From: Jejubacter sp036620675
GTDB lineage: Bacteria; Pseudomonadota; Gammaproteobacteria; Enterobacterales; Enterobacteriaceae
DNA: 33,218 bases
Direction: 5' to 3' (one strand)
Assembly (NCBI GenBank): GCA_036620675.1
Contig: JAZHEE010000042.1
Shown here: positions 14,971-22,597 of the stretch, piece by piece
How the letters are laid out: each line of letters begins with the position of its first letter
How positions within the stretch are numbered: position 1 is the first letter of the stretch
Position numbers and translations under genes: made by a program
Notes under the pieces: model-generated
What the model saw: the letters and a program-made list of their open reading frames with translations, nothing else
Databases searched by the model: none
Told to the model about the DNA's origin: nothing

Positions 14971-15978
14971 GTGAAAAACTTTCAGTACGGTTATTTCGCG
15001 CTAATTATGGCGACCGGAATCGTCAGCATCGCCTGCCATCTGGCAGGAATCAATCTTGCCGCCCGGGCGCTGTTTATTCTGAACAATATTCAGTACGTCA
15101 TCTGCCTTGCACTGGCGCTGGGCAAACTAGTTCTCGCCCCGGGCAGCGTCTGGCGCGATCTGACCCACCACGAGAAGGGGCCGGGTTACCTGACCATGGT
15201 AGCCGCCACCAACGTTCTGGGCGTTCAGTACGTACAGATGACGGAACTGCATCTGGTGCCACTCGCGCTCTTCTGGCTGGGCTGCGGGCTGTATGTAGTG
15301 CTGGTGAATACCATGCTAACCGGCGTGACCATGGCGAAATCTAAACCGGCGCTGATGCAGGGGATGAACGGCAGCTGGCTATTGTGCACCGTTTCCGGCT
15401 GTTCCGTGGCGATACTGGGGAGCAGTCTCTCCGCCCCCGGCGTCACCAGTAAGGGATTCTTTCTGTTCTGCGTCGGTATCTGGTCTATCGGCATTATGTT
15501 GTATCTGATGGTGATTGCGCTGGCCTTCCTGCGCTGGTTGTTTGTGCCTATGGATGATAAAAGCTTCTCGCCGACCTGGTGGATTAATATGGGGGCGCTG
15601 GCTATTTCGACCCTGGCGGGTAGCCATCTGTATGCTATGGCGCTCCCCCTGCCGCAGCTTGATGTTCTGGCGCCCATTATTCTGGGCATTAGCCTGTTCC
15701 TGTGGTCAGCCTCCTGCTGGTGGCTGGTGCTGCTGCTGTTTATCCTGGTCTGGCGTATCGCCAGCCGCGCCTTTACCCCCGGCTACAGCCTGCAGAACTG
15801 GTCCGCCATCTTCCCGATGGGGATGTTCTGCGTCGCCTCCATGAGCTTTTTACCGCAGGTAGGGGTGAGTAGCTGGATGCCGTTGCTTCAACATCTGTTT
15901 ACCCCCGTCGTTCTGGCACTTTGGGCCTGGGTATTCGTCGGGTTTCTCACGATGCTGTACCGGCAGTCGAAGGCATAA
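14971..15978 (+). CDS. TDT family transporter (TehA/Mae1/SLAC1 fold)
   Basis: 335 residues from a GTG with AGGGAG 7 bases upstream. An ATG at 14935 with its own GGGGAGG would add 12 residues (MRRQAHNSGRHH), but that ATG lies inside a perfect hairpin and family members usually start just before the first span. About ten membrane spans, starting with FALIMATGIVSIACHLAG, a signature of PF03595 proteins. The family carries C4-dicarboxylates, sulfite, or anions, and includes the tellurite-resistance protein TehA; the substrate here cannot be told. It follows the FidL-like gene by about 78 bp and could be cotranscribed with the regulator, or independent. Confidence 0.85.
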   Translation: MKNFQYGYFALIMATGIVSIACHLAGINLAARALFILNNIQYVICLALALGKLVLAPGSVWRDLTHHEKGPGYLTMVAATNVLGVQYVQMTELHLVPLALFWLGCGLYVVLVNTMLTGVTMAKSKPALMQGMNGSWLLCTVSGCSVAILGSSLSAPGVTSKGFFLFCVGIWSIGIMLYLMVIALAFLRWLFVPMDDKSFSPTWWINMGALAISTLAGSHLYAMALPLPQLDVLAPIILGISLFLWSASCWWLVLLLFILVWRIASRAFTPGYSLQNWSAIFPMGMFCVASMSFLPQVGVSSWMPLLQHLFTPVVLALWAWVFVGFLTMLYRQSKA

Positions 15979-16004
15979 AAAAAGGGCCGGCAAATGCCGG
16001 CCCT
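15977..16004. terminator. Terminator of the rpsP-rimM-trmD-rplS operon
   Basis: AGGGCCGGCA (15983-15992) and TGCCGGCCCT (15995-16004) form a strong stem. Read on minus after rplS it is followed by seven T (plus-strand A-run 15977-15983), which overlaps the transporter stop codon. On plus the trailing CTTCTGG is weak, so it mainly serves rplS. Confidence 0.9.
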
Positions 16005-16031
16005 CTTCTGGGATGTCGCTTACGCGAACAA

Positions 16032-16382
16032 TTACCGGGACAGACGCTCTTTGATACGAGCTGCCTTACCAGTACGCTCACGCAGGTAGTACAGTTTAGC
16101 TTTACGAACGGCACCACGACGTTTAACAGCAATGCTGTCAACAACCGGAGAGTGAGTCTGGAATACACGCTCTACGCCTTCGCCGTTAGAAATCTTACGA
16201 ACAGTGAATGCAGAATGCAGACCGCGGTTACGGATAGCGATAACCACGCCCTCGAATGCCTGCAGACGCTTCTTGGAACCTTCAACAACCCATACTTTCA
16301 CTTCCACGGTATCGCCCGGACGGAAGGAAGGTACGTCCTGCTTCATCTGCTCTTGTTCAAGCTGTTTGATAATGTTGCTCAT
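16032..16382 (-). CDS. rplS: 50S ribosomal protein L19
   Basis: 116 residues including Met, matching bacterial L19 throughout (SFRPGDTVEVKVWVVEGSKK, LQAFEGVVIAIRNRG, TVRKISNGEGVERVF, RRGAVRKAKLYYLRERTGK). L19 sits at the 30S-50S interface. It is the last gene of the rpsP-rimM-trmD-rplS operon, 47 bp after trmD, and is closed by a strong terminator. In E. coli its neighbour on this side is yfiB; here accessory genes intervene. Confidence 0.99.
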   Translation of the reverse strand: MSNIIKQLEQEQMKQDVPSFRPGDTVEVKVWVVEGSKKRLQAFEGVVIAIRNRGLHSAFTVRKISNGEGVERVFQTHSPVVDSIAVKRRGAVRKAKLYYLRERTGKAARIKERLSR

Positions 16383-16429
16383 AATTTAATCTCTTATCCT
16401 GGGTAAACTGATATTTTGAGTGGTCGGCG

Positions 16430-17197
16430 TTATGCCGCCCCATCATCGTTTTGTTGCTCTTGCGTCTGTTCCAGCTGGAACTCCGCCAGCAACCTTGCTT
16501 GCTCTTCAGTCAGAGCCAGGTTTTCCAGAAGTTCAGGTCTTCTAAGCCAGGTGCGTCCTAACGACTGCTTCAAACGCCAGCGCCGGATTTCAGCATGGTT
16601 TCCCGACAGTAATACCGGCGGTACTTCCATTCCTTCCAGCACTTCAGGACGCGTATAGTGCGGACAGTCCAGCAACCCATCGGCAAACGAATCTTCAGTT
16701 GCCGAGGCTTCATGGCCCAGAACCCCCGGTATAAACCGGGAAACCGAGTCAATCAGCGTCATTGCTGGTAACTCTCCCCCACTCAGTACGTAATCGCCAA
16801 TTGACCATTCTTCGTCAATTTCGGTCTGGATTACGCGCTCGTCAACCCCTTCGTAACGGCCACACACCAGAATCAGTTTCTGATTGGTGGCCAGCTCGCT
16901 AACGCCGGTCTGATCGAGCTTACGCCCCTGAGGTGACAGATAAATCACCTTAGCGCCTTCGCCTGCCGCGGCTCTGGCTGCATTGATGGCGTCCTTTAAC
17001 GGTTGCACCATCATAAGCATCCCCGGCCCGCCACCGTATGGACGATCGTCCACGGTACGATGCCTGTCATGCGTGAAGTCACGCGGACTCCAGCACTGAA
17101 TGCTCAGCAGGCCATTTTTTACTGCCCGGCCAGTTACCCCGTAATCAGTAATTGCGCGGAACATCTCTGGAAACAGGCTGACTATACCAATAAACAC
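16430..17197 (-). CDS. trmD: tRNA (guanine37-N1)-methyltransferase
   Basis: 255 residues, the E. coli length, from a GTG start (GTG TTT ATT GGT, giving MFIGIVSLFPEMF). A nearby upstream ATG is out of frame. The SPOUT knot region is intact: VDDRPYGGGPGMLMMVQPL, VIYLSPQGRKLDQ, LILVCGRYEGVDERV, EWSIGDYVLSGGELPAM, followed by the C-terminal domain (GHEASATEDSFADGLLDCPHYTRP). It uses S-adenosylmethionine to make m1G37, which prevents +1 frameshifting. It is third in the ribosomal-protein operon, 45 bp after rimM; only a weak ribosome site is seen, in line with its known low expression relative to rpsP and rplS. Confidence 0.98.
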   Translation of the reverse strand: MFIGIVSLFPEMFRAITDYGVTGRAVKNGLLSIQCWSPRDFTHDRHRTVDDRPYGGGPGMLMMVQPLKDAINAARAAAGEGAKVIYLSPQGRKLDQTGVSELATNQKLILVCGRYEGVDERVIQTEIDEEWSIGDYVLSGGELPAMTLIDSVSRFIPGVLGHEASATEDSFADGLLDCPHYTRPEVLEGMEVPPVLLSGNHAEIRRWRLKQSLGRTWLRRPELLENLALTEEQARLLAEFQLEQTQEQQNDDGAA

Positions 17198-17242
17198 AAG
17201 CCAATCCCCATAGCGCCACTCTGTTACCGTTTATCCGGAGGT

Positions 17243-17791
17243 TTAAAAACCAGGATCCCACTCGACTTCGATAATTCGGGTCGTGAGATCGACTTTCTTG
17301 ATAACCTGCCCATCGAGGAACGGAACCAGCCGCTCCTTGACCCCGAATGCATCCTTCAGGTTTGCCTTAATGACAAGAACGTCATTCGACCCGGTCTCCA
17401 TCAGCTCGCTGACTTTGCCCAGGTTGTACCCTGCGGTAGTGACGACCTGGCAACCAATAAGGTCTTTCCAGTAGTAGTCACCTTCCTCAAGGGACGGCAG
17501 CTGCGAAGCGTCAACCATAATCTCGCTGTTGGTGAGCTGGTTTGCCGCATCGCGATCGTCAACGCCTTTCAGCTTGATGATCATATCCTGATTGTGATGG
17601 CGCCAGCTTTCAATCTCCAGCTGTTGCCACTGACCTGCCCGTTTAATAAACCAGGGCTGATAGTCAAAAATGCCTTCGGACTCTTCGGTGGAGGAAAACA
17701 CTCTGAGCCAACCACGAATGCCATAAGAGGAACCCAGCTTTCCCAGAATAACGGGATCAACGGGCACCGCCGCGGCGTGTTGCTTGCTCAT
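17243..17791 (-). CDS. rimM: 16S rRNA processing / 30S maturation factor
   Basis: 182 residues from MSKQHAAAVPVDPVILGKLG, the E. coli length; in-frame Met codons at 17794 and 17800 are possible but add only three residues. RimM N-domain (GSSYGIRGWLRVFSSTE, FDYQPWFI) and PRC-barrel C-domain (EEGDYYWKDLIGCQVVT, GSNDVLVIKANLKDAFG, RLVPFLDGQVIKKVDL). It binds S19 and the 30S head during maturation. It starts 18 bp after the rpsP stop, with GGTGG 5 bases before the ATG. Confidence 0.98.
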   Translation of the reverse strand: MSKQHAAAVPVDPVILGKLGSSYGIRGWLRVFSSTEESEGIFDYQPWFIKRAGQWQQLEIESWRHHNQDMIIKLKGVDDRDAANQLTNSEIMVDASQLPSLEEGDYYWKDLIGCQVVTTAGYNLGKVSELMETGSNDVLVIKANLKDAFGVKERLVPFLDGQVIKKVDLTTRIIEVEWDPGF

Positions 17792-17809
17792 CATGACCAC
17801 CGTGACAGA

Positions 17810-18058
17810 TTAAGCTGCTTTTTTCGCGGCTTTAATCAGCTGCGCAACGCGATCGGAAACGGTAGCGCCCTGGCCAACCCAGTGCTCAATACGATCCAGG
17901 TTCAGGCGAGTGCCTTCTTCCTTCTCGTTAGCGATAGGGTTGAAGAAACCAACGCGCTCAATGAAGCGACCGTTGCGAGCATTACGGCTGTCGGCAACGA
18001 CAACCTGGTAGAACGGACGCTTTTTAGCGCCGTGACGTGCTAAACGAATAGTTACCAT
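17810..18058 (-). CDS. rpsP: 30S ribosomal protein S16
   Basis: 82 residues from MVTIRLARHGAKKRPFYQVV, the E. coli length; AGAGGA lies 6 bases upstream. A further upstream in-frame start at 18118 lies inside the leader hairpin and is rejected. Conserved ADSRNARNGRFIERVGFFNP and GTRLNLDRIEHWVGQGA are present. S16 is an early 30S assembly protein. It is the first gene of its operon. Confidence 0.98.
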   Translation of the reverse strand: MVTIRLARHGAKKRPFYQVVVADSRNARNGRFIERVGFFNPIANEKEEGTRLNLDRIEHWVGQGATVSDRVAQLIKAAKKAA

Positions 18059-18083
18059 AACATCCTCTTGTGTGAATAAAACA

Positions 18084-18113
18084 ACCGGGCCCCATCGAGG
18101 AACGGAGCCCGGT
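18084..18113 (-). terminator. rpsP leader hairpin with T-rich tail
   Basis: ACCGGGC (18084-18090) and GCCCGGT (18107-18113) pair around a 16-base loop that can pair further with bulges. On minus it is followed by TTGTTTTATT and then the rpsP ribosome site. It lies between the rpsP promoter and the gene, so it could be an attenuator or a residual terminator of upstream reading from ffh. Confidence 0.6.
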
Positions 18114-18132
18114 GTCATATTAAAGCCCGAAA

Positions 18133-18160
18133 ATTTTACTCATTTTCGCGCAAAAATCAA
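18133..18160 (-). promoter_or_regulatory. rpsP operon promoter
   Basis: Read on minus: -35 TTGATT (18160-18155), 16-bp spacer, -10 TAAAAT (18138-18133). It predicts a leader of about 68 nt that contains the hairpin. Confidence 0.6.
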
Positions 18161-18180
18161 TTGAAGAAGTGAACAAAGCC

Positions 18181-18195
18181 CGGGGACAAGCCCCG
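18181..18195 (-). terminator. Short hairpin after ffh
   Basis: CGGGG-ACAAG-CCCCG, a 5-bp GC stem 11 bases after the ffh stop. On minus it is followed by GGCTTTGTTC, so it is a weak terminator at best. Confidence 0.4.
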
Positions 18196-18205
18196 CGATA
18201 ACCGC

Positions 18206-19567
18206 TTATCTGCCCGGGAAGCCAGGGGGCATCATCCCCTTCATTCCGCGCATCATCTTGGCCATGCCGCCTTTCTTCATCTTCTTCATCATACGCTGCA
18301 TATCGTCAAACTGCTTCAGCAGGCGGTTAACGTCCTGAACCTGCATGCCGCAGCCGGCGGCGATACGGCGTTTACGCGACCCTTTGATGATCTCCGGACG
18401 CTCACGCTCCTTGCGGGTCATGGAGCTGATAATCGCCTCCATGCGCACCAGGACTTTATCGTCCATCTGCGACTTCACGTTATCCGGCAGTTGACCCATG
18501 CCCGGCAATTTGCCCATCAGGCTCGCCATGCCGCCCATGTTTTTCATCTGCTTTAGCTGATCCAGAAAGTCGTTAAGATCGAAGCCATCGCCCTTCTTCA
18601 GCTTCTTCGCCAGCTTTTCGGCCTGATCGCGGTCAACCTTGCTTTCAATATCCTCGATCAGCGACAGCACATCGCCCATGCCGAGAATACGCGAAGCGAT
18701 ACGGTCCGGATGGAACGGCTCCAGCGCTTCGGTCTTTTCGCCGACGCCGAGGAACTTAATGGGCTTGCCGGTAATGTGGCGAATAGAGAGCGCCGCGCCG
18801 CCGCGGGCGTCGCCGTCCACTTTGGTCAGCACCACGCCGGTCAGCGGCAGCGCTTCATTGAAGGCCTTCGCGGTATTCGCGGCATCCTGCCCGGTCATGG
18901 CGTCCACCACGAACAGGGTCTCTACCGGGTTGATCGCGGCGTGAACCTGTTTGATCTCGTCCATCATCGCTTCATCAACGTGCAGGCGACCGGCGGTATC
19001 TACCAGCAGCACGTCGTAGAACTTAAGCTTCGCCTCTTTCAGCGCGGCGTTGACTATCTCAACCGGCTTTTGCTGAACGTCGGAGGGGAAGAAGTCGACG
19101 CCCACCTGCTGGGCCAGGGTTTCCAGCTGTTTGATTGCCGCCGGGCGATAAACGTCCGCCGAAACAACCAGCACCTTCTTTTTGTGCTTTTCACGCAGGA
19201 ATTTACCCAGTTTACCAACGCTTGTTGTTTTACCGGCCCCCTGCAGGCCCGCCATCAGTACCACGGCCGGCGGCTGAGCCGCCAGATTCAGTTCATTGTT
19301 CTCTTCGCCCATGGCGGCGACCAGCTCGCCGCGCACGATTTTGACGAACTCCTGACCCGGCGTCAGGCTCTTGTTAACCTCGTGACCTACCGCCTTCTCT
19401 TTTACGCGGCTGATAAAATCACGAACCACCGGAAGGGCCACATCGGCTTCCAGCAGCGCCATGCGCACTTCGCGCAGGGTATCTTTGATGTTCTCTTCAG
19501 TAAGGCGCCCGCGGCCGCTGATATTGCGCAGCGTGCGCGACAATCGGTCAGTTAAGTTATCAAACAT
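18206..19567 (-). CDS. ffh: Signal recognition particle GTPase
   Basis: 453 residues, the E. coli length. N-domain to about 90; GTPase G-domain with P-loop GLQGAGKTTSVGKL, DVYRPAAIKQLE, DTAGR and TKVDGDARGGA; methionine-rich M-domain from about 300, with the SRP RNA-binding stretch (IIKGSRKRRIAAGCG) and a tail full of KKMKKGG/MRGMKGMMPPG. With 4.5S RNA it delivers inner-membrane proteins to FtsY and SecYEG. It is transcribed away from ypjD; a -10-like TATACT read on minus lies at plus 19632-19637. Strong call. Confidence 0.99.
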   Translation of the reverse strand: MFDNLTDRLSRTLRNISGRGRLTEENIKDTLREVRMALLEADVALPVVRDFISRVKEKAVGHEVNKSLTPGQEFVKIVRGELVAAMGEENNELNLAAQPPAVVLMAGLQGAGKTTSVGKLGKFLREKHKKKVLVVSADVYRPAAIKQLETLAQQVGVDFFPSDVQQKPVEIVNAALKEAKLKFYDVLLVDTAGRLHVDEAMMDEIKQVHAAINPVETLFVVDAMTGQDAANTAKAFNEALPLTGVVLTKVDGDARGGAALSIRHITGKPIKFLGVGEKTEALEPFHPDRIASRILGMGDVLSLIEDIESKVDRDQAEKLAKKLKKGDGFDLNDFLDQLKQMKNMGGMASLMGKLPGMGQLPDNVKSQMDDKVLVRMEAIISSMTRKERERPEIIKGSRKRRIAAGCGMQVQDVNRLLKQFDDMQRMMKKMKKGGMAKMMRGMKGMMPPGFPGR

Positions 19568-19671
19568 TGTCTCTTGCCTGGGGTGGTGACTTTAGGTCGC
19601 TCACGCGACTGCAACGTATAATTTGGGGACGAGTATATCACGAAGCCGCCCATGTGCGATGCAAGCAACGG

Positions 19672-19700
19672 TTGGAGCGGGGGCCGGGTAACGTTATACT
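19672..19700 (+). promoter_or_regulatory. ypjD-corB promoter
   Basis: -35 TTGGAG (19672-19677), 17-bp spacer, -10 TATACT (19695-19700). The start would be near 19707, about 32 bp before the ypjD ATG. Confidence 0.65.
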
Positions 19701-19738
19701 GCCTTATCGACTCTCTGGCTCATAACCGACACCTGTAT

Positions 19739-20527
19739 ATGCCTGTTTTTGCACTGCTTGCGCTTGTCGCCTACTCATTCAGTCTGGCGCTGATCGTTCC
19801 TGGCCTGTTAAAGAAAAACAGCGGATGGCGCCGTTTCGCCCTGATTTCCGCCGTTATCGCGCTGGTCTGCCACGGCCTGGCGCTACAGGCTCGTATCTTT
19901 GCGGCCGAAGGTGGCCAGAACCTGAGCCTGCTTAACGTCGGCTCACTGGTCAGCCTGATGATCTGTACCGTCATGACTATCGTCGCATCGCGCAATCGCG
20001 GCTGGCTGCTGCTGCCCATCGTCTATGCCTTCGCGCTGATCAATCTGGCGCTGGCGACCTTTATGCCCAATGAGTTTATTACCCATCTGGAAGCCACGCC
20101 GGGAGTGATGGTGCACATCGGGCTGTCGCTGTTCGCTTACGCCACGCTAATTATCGCCGCGCTCTACGCGTTACAGCTCGCATGGATCGACTATCAGTTG
20201 AAGAATAAGCGTCTGGCCTTTAGCGCCGATATGCCGCCGCTGATGACGATTGAACGCAAGATGTTTCACATCACCCAGGTCGGCGTGGTACTACTGACCC
20301 TGACCCTGTGCTCGGGCCTGTTCTATATGAACAACCTGTTCAGTTCGGAAAATATCGATAAGGCCATCCTGTCCATTATGGCATGGTTCGTCTATATCAT
20401 CCTGCTGTGGGGGCACTATCATGGCGGCTGGCGTGGTCGGCGCGTAGTCTGGTTTAACGTGGCCGGCGCCGCCCTGCTGACGCTGGCCTACTTTGGAAGT
20501 CGGATACTGCAACACGTCTCCGGCTAA
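19739..20527 (+). CDS. ypjD: Cytochrome c assembly-family inner-membrane protein
   Basis: 262 residues from MPVFALLALVAYSFSLALIV, within a residue of the E. coli length; a longer open frame from 19652 overlaps the promoter and is rejected. Eight or so membrane spans; conserved NVGSLVSLMICTVMTIVASRNRGWLLLPIVYAFALINLALA, WIDYQLKNKRLAF and WGHYHGGWRGRRVVWFN (the CcmC/CcsA-like His motif). E. coli YpjD has been linked to CorB/CorC-type magnesium handling by genetic context only; its function is unsettled. No good ribosome site is visible. The gene is 25 bp upstream of corB and probably cotranscribed with it. Confidence 0.94.
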   Translation: MPVFALLALVAYSFSLALIVPGLLKKNSGWRRFALISAVIALVCHGLALQARIFAAEGGQNLSLLNVGSLVSLMICTVMTIVASRNRGWLLLPIVYAFALINLALATFMPNEFITHLEATPGVMVHIGLSLFAYATLIIAALYALQLAWIDYQLKNKRLAFSADMPPLMTIERKMFHITQVGVVLLTLTLCSGLFYMNNLFSSENIDKAILSIMAWFVYIILLWGHYHGGWRGRRVVWFNVAGAALLTLAYFGSRILQHVSG

Positions 20528-20552
20528 GTTTGTCACTGTAAAGGAAACCCTC

Positions 20553-21839
20553 TTGGAACACATCTCAACCACCACACTGATCGTCAGCCTGATCGTGATG
20601 GTGGTGATTTCTGCTTACTTTTCCGGCTCGGAAACCGGAATGATGACCTTAAACCGCTATCGCCTGCGCCACCTGTCGCGTCAGGGGAACCGCGCCGCGA
20701 AGCGGGTTGAAAAACTGCTGCAGAAACCGGATCGGCTGATAAGCCTGGTGCTTATTGGCAATAACCTCGTCAATATTCTTGCTTCAGCGCTGGGCACTAT
20801 CGTCGGCATGCGTCTGTACGGTGATGCCGGGGTCGCCATCGCCACTGGCGTGCTGACCTTCGTGGTGCTGATATTCGCCGAAGTACTGCCAAAAACCATC
20901 GCCGCGCTCTATCCGGAAAAGGTCGCCTTTCCCAGCAGCTTCCTGCTGGCGCCGCTGCAGATAATCATGATGCCGCTGGTGTGGCTGCTCAACATGATTA
21001 CCCGCGTCCTGATGCGCCTGGTGGGCATAAAAACCGACGGCGCCGTTAGCGCCGCGCTCAGTAAAGACGAACTGCGCACCATCGTTAACGAGTCCCACTC
21101 TCAGATTTCGCGCCGCAACCAGGATATGCTGCTGTCGGTGCTGGATCTCGAAAAAGTAACCGTCGACGATATTATGGTGCCGCGTAACGAAATCGTCGGT
21201 ATCGATATCAACGGCGACTGGAAGTCGATTCTGCGCCAGCTCACCCATTCGCCCCACGGCCGCATCGTGCTGTACCGCGAATCGCTGGATGACGCTATCA
21301 GCATGCTGCGGGTACGTGAAGCCTGGCGCCTGATGACCGAGAAAAAAGAGTTCACCAAAGAAACGGTGCTGCGCGCCGCCGACGAAATTTACTACATTCC
21401 GGAAGGCACACCGCTGAATGTGCAACTGGTGAAATTCCAGCGCAACAAGAAGAAGGTCGGCCTGGTCGTGGATGAATATGGCGACATTCAGGGCCTGGTA
21501 TCGGTAGAGGATATTCTCGAAGAGATCGTCGGCGACTTTACGACGTCAATGTCACCCACCCTTGCCGAAGAGGTGCGTCCGCAGAACGACGGCTCGGTGC
21601 TGATTGAAGGCAGCGCCAACGTGCGCGAACTGAATAAAGCCTTTAACTGGAAGATGCCGGAAGACGAAGCCCGCACCGTTAACGGCATGATTCTCGAAGC
21701 GCTGGAAGAAATTCCCGCGCCGGGTACCCGGGTGCGTATCGATCAGTATGATATCGATATCCTGGACGTTCAGGACAATATGATTAAGCAGGTCAAAGTG
21801 ATGCCGGTAAAACCGCTACGCGAAAGCGTGGAAGGTTAA
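20553..21839 (+). CDS. corB: CNNM/CorB-family magnesium transport protein
   Basis: 428 residues, the E. coli YfjD length, from a TTG start with AAGGA 8 bases upstream. The N-terminal DUF21/CNNM membrane domain (about 1-180; ISAYFSGSETGMMTLNRYRLRHL, LVLIGNNLVNILASALGTIVG, FAEVLPKTIAALYPEKVAF) is followed by two CBS domains (about 190-330; VTVDDIMVPRNEIVGIDI, HSPHGRIVLYRES, GLVVDEYGDIQGLVSVEDILEEIVG) and a CorC_HlyC domain (about 345-425). It transports Mg2+ or regulates its efflux at the inner membrane. It converges with grpE across a long hairpin. Confidence 0.96.
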   Translation: MEHISTTTLIVSLIVMVVISAYFSGSETGMMTLNRYRLRHLSRQGNRAAKRVEKLLQKPDRLISLVLIGNNLVNILASALGTIVGMRLYGDAGVAIATGVLTFVVLIFAEVLPKTIAALYPEKVAFPSSFLLAPLQIIMMPLVWLLNMITRVLMRLVGIKTDGAVSAALSKDELRTIVNESHSQISRRNQDMLLSVLDLEKVTVDDIMVPRNEIVGIDINGDWKSILRQLTHSPHGRIVLYRESLDDAISMLRVREAWRLMTEKKEFTKETVLRAADEIYYIPEGTPLNVQLVKFQRNKKKVGLVVDEYGDIQGLVSVEDILEEIVGDFTTSMSPTLAEEVRPQNDGSVLIEGSANVRELNKAFNWKMPEDEARTVNGMILEALEEIPAPGTRVRIDQYDIDILDVQDNMIKQVKVMPVKPLRESVEG

Positions 21840-21842
21840 CCA

Positions 21843-21872
21843 GGTCGCCCTCTCCAAGCGGAGAGGGCGACC
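21843..21872. terminator. Long hairpin between converging corB and grpE
   Basis: GGTCGCCCTCTCC (21843-21855), loop AAGC, GGAGAGGGCGACC (21860-21872): a perfect 13-bp GC-rich stem, with no T-run on either side. It could end or protect the 3' ends of both transcripts. Confidence 0.55.
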
Positions 21873-21884
21873 GCTTCAAAGCAA

Positions 21885-22472
21885 TCAGGCCTTCGCCTTC
21901 GCCACGGAAACCATCGCGGCACGGATAGTGCGGCCATTCAGGGTATACCCCTTTTGCATCACCATCAGTACGTGGTTTGGCTCAACCTCTTCAGATTCCA
22001 CCATCGCAATCGCCTGGTGAACATCCGGGTTGAACGGCACGCTGGTATCGCCCACGACTTCAACGCCGAACTTACGTACCACATCGAGCATCGATTTACG
22101 GGTCAGCTCAATCCCTTCAATCATCGCGGCCATATCGCTGTTTTCTTTATCAGCCACTTCCAGGGCGCGATCCAGGCTGTCGAGCACCGGCAGCAGTTCG
22201 TTAACGAACTTCTCCAGCGCGAACTTATGTGCCTTTTCTACATCCTGTTCGGTACGGCGACGCAGGTTTTCCATATCAGCTTTGGCACGCAGCAAGGTAT
22301 CGCGTTCATGCTGCTGAACTTCAGCTAGCTGCGCTTCCAGATTAGCGATACGTTCGTCGCGCGGATCCACCTGCTCAGCACTTTCAGTCACTTCCACTTC
22401 GTCATGCTGCTGTTCCGTGGCGTTCTCTTCAGAGACTTGCTCGTCCGGTCGATTCTGTTCTTTACTACTCAT
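21885..22472 (-). CDS. grpE: Nucleotide exchange factor for DnaK
   Basis: 195 residues (E. coli 197). An acidic disordered N-tail, a long coiled coil (about 45-90; RIANLEAQLAEVQQHERDTLLRAKADMENLRRR), a four-helix bundle (FVNELLPVLDSLDRALE) and the beta-domain with MVSVAKAKA at the end. It dimerises and releases ADP from DnaK during heat shock. A sigma-32 promoter lies upstream. It is divergent from nadK, with 125 bp between the starts. Confidence 0.98.
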   Translation of the reverse strand: MSSKEQNRPDEQVSEENATEQQHDEVEVTESAEQVDPRDERIANLEAQLAEVQQHERDTLLRAKADMENLRRRTEQDVEKAHKFALEKFVNELLPVLDSLDRALEVADKENSDMAAMIEGIELTRKSMLDVVRKFGVEVVGDTSVPFNPDVHQAIAMVESEEVEPNHVLMVMQKGYTLNGRTIRAAMVSVAKAKA

Positions 22473-22517
22473 GAAATTCTCCGCGTTTCTTTAGCATTCA
22501 TCTGGCTGGTTCGCTTA

Positions 22518-22545
22518 TTATGGGGATCAGTTTCCCGGATTCAAG
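22518..22545 (-). promoter_or_regulatory. Sigma-32 heat-shock promoter of grpE
   Basis: Read on minus: -35 CTTGAAT (22545-22539), 13-bp spacer, -10 CCCCATAA (22525-22518). The consensus is CTTGAAA-N13-15-CCCCATNT, so six of seven and seven of eight positions (with N) match. Confidence 0.92.
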
Positions 22546-22597
22546 GGAAGCGGGCAGATTGTGGAACGCACGCCTTGTTTAAGGACCTGACTGGAAA

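Noticed and set aside
17003..18043. 346-codon plus-strand open frame opposite trmD, rimM and rpsP
   Set aside because: It crosses three confirmed genes on the other strand and has no start signals.
18710..19555. 281-codon plus-strand open frame opposite ffh
   Set aside because: Antisense to a strongly conserved gene; no recognisable domains.
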